Source of the DNA: an uncultured Clostridia bacterium
Lineage (GTDB): Bacteria; Bacillota; Clostridia; Oscillospirales; Oscillospiraceae
Reading direction: 5' to 3'
Length of the DNA stretch: 6,962 bases
Assembly: GCA_946011705.1 (NCBI GenBank)
Contig: CAMGCA010000108.1
Span: 1 to 6,962 of the forward strand
Both the position numbers and the translations under genes were made by a program. This document shows positions 5,569 through 6,962 of this stretch, piece after piece; positions within the stretch are counted from its first letter, which is position 1; every line of letters starts with the position of its first letter. Below the pieces are notes generated by a model that was not told the DNA's origin, made no database searches, and saw only the letters and a program-made list of their open reading frames with translations.

Positions 5569-6949
5569 ATTTGATCTTGGGCAGGGACGCGGCGGCTACG
5601 GACTGGCCCACCCGGCGCATCTTCTCATCGGGCAGCATCACCGCGCATTTTTTGTACAGTTCAGGGTACTCCTCCGCCAGAATCTCGTTGCAGACCTTCA
5701 AAATCGTGTCGCCGCCCTTGCCGGACATGACCCGGCCCATGAGCATCATGTAGTCAATGTTGTAGAACTGGGAATACTGGACAGTTGCGTAGGCAAAGTA
5801 CGCGCCGATGGTCTCGAAAATGGCCACGGCTCGGGGATCGTCGGCTTCCATCAGCTTCTGGACGAATTTCAGCTTCTCCGCCAGAGACAGCTCGGCGGGA
5901 ATGTCGATGCCCGCGGCGGGAGCCAGCTTGATGACGGCGTCCTGAGAGAAGTACTTGCAGCCCACGCCGTAGTCGGTAGACCACTCATCCTGCATGGCTC
6001 CCGCCTGCAAGTCAACAGGGGCGAAGGCCAGCTCATTGATCCAGCCCAGCACGTTCTGGTCTTCGTCAACGTAGCCCACGGCCTCGGAGGTGCCCATGGC
6101 AATGCCCATCAGGTTGCCCTTGCCCAGACCCATGGCCCCGGCCAGAGCGGACACGTCGCCGTCATTGGCCACCAGAATGGGAACATTGGGGTCGATTTCG
6201 GCAGCAGCCCGGTCATAGATGGTCTTGACCTTGTCCCAGTTCTCCCGGGGCACCTTGATGAACAGGGAAGCCACCCGGGGCTCGTTTCCGATGAAGTCGC
6301 CGGCGGAGGATACGCCGATAGCGTCCACCCGGGGCATCTTGGAAGCGGCGGTTTTGAAGGCCTCCACAATGTGGCCGAAGTGGTAGTCGGGATCCTCGTT
6401 CAGCTTGGGGAACCAGATGACCTCCTCGGAGTAGACGCACTCGCCGTCGATGACGGCGGATACCTTCCGGTCAGAGCCGCCGGCGTCAAAGCCGATGCGG
6501 CAGCCGTCCATATTGCCGCCCATAGGCTCGGAGACCTCGTTGGCGGCGGGGCAGGCCTCCAGAGGCAGATCGAGGATTTCCAGCTTCTCCTCGTAGAGCT
6601 GCTCCACAAAGCCATAGTCGAATTCCCGCTCACCGCCGGGCTGGTAGGCTGCCTGTAATTTCTTCGCCAGCTCGGAGCAGCCGCAGACGGAGACCCTAAA
6701 GCCGCCGATGGACCACAGCAGGAACTTCACATACCGCTCCACATACCGGTAGTCGGCTTCCGCCATGTCGGGGGTGCCGTGGATGAAGGTGTGGTGGACG
6801 GAGACCCGGCCCCGGTCACGCTCCACGGCGATGGCGATGGGCTGCTTCGCGTCCTTCAGGTAGGCCTCCCGCCAGACGCCGAAGGGGATAAAGGTGGGGT
6901 CCAGCTTGGGGGGATGCTTCATCTGGTATTCAATGCCTAAATACTGCAT
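5567..6949 (-). CDS. Atypical ROK-family protein, probable sugar kinase with N-terminal extension
   Basis: The 460-residue soluble protein is much longer than the roughly 300 residues of a classic ROK sugar kinase. The C-terminal part is ROK-like: a phosphate-binding loop GFDAGGSDRK (153-162), IGVSSAGDF (211-219), VANDGDVSALAGAMGLGKG (260-278) with the putative catalytic Asp263, and GIAMGTSEAVGY (282-293) in the place of the ATP-binding glycine loop. The canonical zinc motif with clustered CxCG and GCxE cysteines is missing. Only GVGCKYFSQDAV (328-339) sits where its end would be. The first ~145 residues resemble no domain I can name, though parts read like an actin-fold half. There is no DNA-binding helix-turn-helix, so a repressor role is unlikely. 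Pairing with nagB suggests a substrate in amino-sugar metabolism, such as glucosamine or N-acetylglucosamine; this is inference. The start is well supported by AGGAGG. Confidence 0.8.
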   Translation of the reverse strand: MQYLGIEYQMKHPPKLDPTFIPFGVWREAYLKDAKQPIAIAVERDRGRVSVHHTFIHGTPDMAEADYRYVERYVKFLLWSIGGFRVSVCGCSELAKKLQAAYQPGGEREFDYGFVEQLYEEKLEILDLPLEACPAANEVSEPMGGNMDGCRIGFDAGGSDRKVSAVIDGECVYSEEVIWFPKLNEDPDYHFGHIVEAFKTAASKMPRVDAIGVSSAGDFIGNEPRVASLFIKVPRENWDKVKTIYDRAAAEIDPNVPILVANDGDVSALAGAMGLGKGNLMGIAMGTSEAVGYVDEDQNVLGWINELAFAPVDLQAGAMQDEWSTDYGVGCKYFSQDAVIKLAPAAGIDIPAELSLAEKLKFVQKLMEADDPRAVAIFETIGAYFAYATVQYSQFYNIDYMMLMGRVMSGKGGDTILKVCNEILAEEYPELYKKCAVMLPDEKMRRVGQSVAAASLPKIK

Positions 6950-6956
6950 GGTGATT

Positions 6957-6962
6957 CCTCCT
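6957..6962 (-). promoter_or_regulatory. Consensus ribosome binding site of the ROK gene
   Basis: A perfect AGGAGG, read on the minus strand at the window edge, lies 7 nt before the ATG at 6947-6949. It fixes the start of the ROK protein. Its promoter must lie beyond the window. Confidence 0.85.

Noticed and set aside
4780..5574. 264-codon plus-strand open frame opposite nagB, preceded by AAGGG
   Set aside because: nagB on the minus strand is unmistakable. The plus frame is a Gly/Val/His-rich antisense shadow. The ribosome-site-like sequence is noted only as part of the AT-rich island.
5534..6658. 374-codon plus-strand open frame opposite the ROK gene
   Set aside because: Its translation is a Gly/His/Val-rich shadow without motifs, while the minus strand encodes a coherent ROK-like protein with a perfect ribosome site.

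Overview
The window looks like chromosomal DNA from a GC-rich Gram-positive Clostridium-class bacterium of the Oscillospiraceae/Ruminococcaceae type. This is inferred from the Gram-positive style NagB, the AGGAGG-type ribosome binding sites, the GC-rich third codon positions and the short palindrome-rich intergenic repeats. No 16S rRNA or other taxonomic marker is present, so the genus cannot be named.

Layout. Positions 1-332 are non-coding. They hold two exact copies of a 55-bp element, 105 bp apart, each carrying two small palindromes. A third palindrome and a good extended -10 promoter follow. Positions 333-4570 form a compact plus-strand operon of three membrane proteins: two tandem paralogous O-antigen polymerase/ligase-like (Wzy_C family) proteins and a long-form polyprenyl-phosphate sugar-1-phosphate transferase. 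The genes are joined by 8-bp stop/start overlaps. A strong hairpin follows the last gene. Positions 4571-4815 are the gap between convergent operons. The gap is AT-rich after about 4640 and contains a 66-bp imperfect palindrome. Positions 4816-6949 form a minus-strand pair: an atypical ROK-family protein (probable sugar kinase) read first, then nagB, glucosamine-6-phosphate deaminase.

How the genes may work together. The transferase would load the first sugar phosphate onto undecaprenyl phosphate at the inner face of the membrane. The two Wzy_C proteins would polymerise the lipid-linked glycan or transfer it on the outer face. No flippase, later glycosyltransferase, chain-length regulator or LCP ligase is in view, so the operon must depend on genes elsewhere. 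The convergent ROK-nagB pair fits amino-sugar use: phosphorylation of a sugar, then deamination of glucosamine-6-phosphate to fructose-6-phosphate and ammonia. A functional link between the two operons is not shown.

Nothing here is clearly a new defence or mobile system. The items most worth checking are the tandem Wzy_C pair with its transferase, the in-frame 15-bp minisatellite in the first of the pair, the 66-bp palindrome, and the ROK protein with an extra N-terminal domain and no canonical zinc motif.
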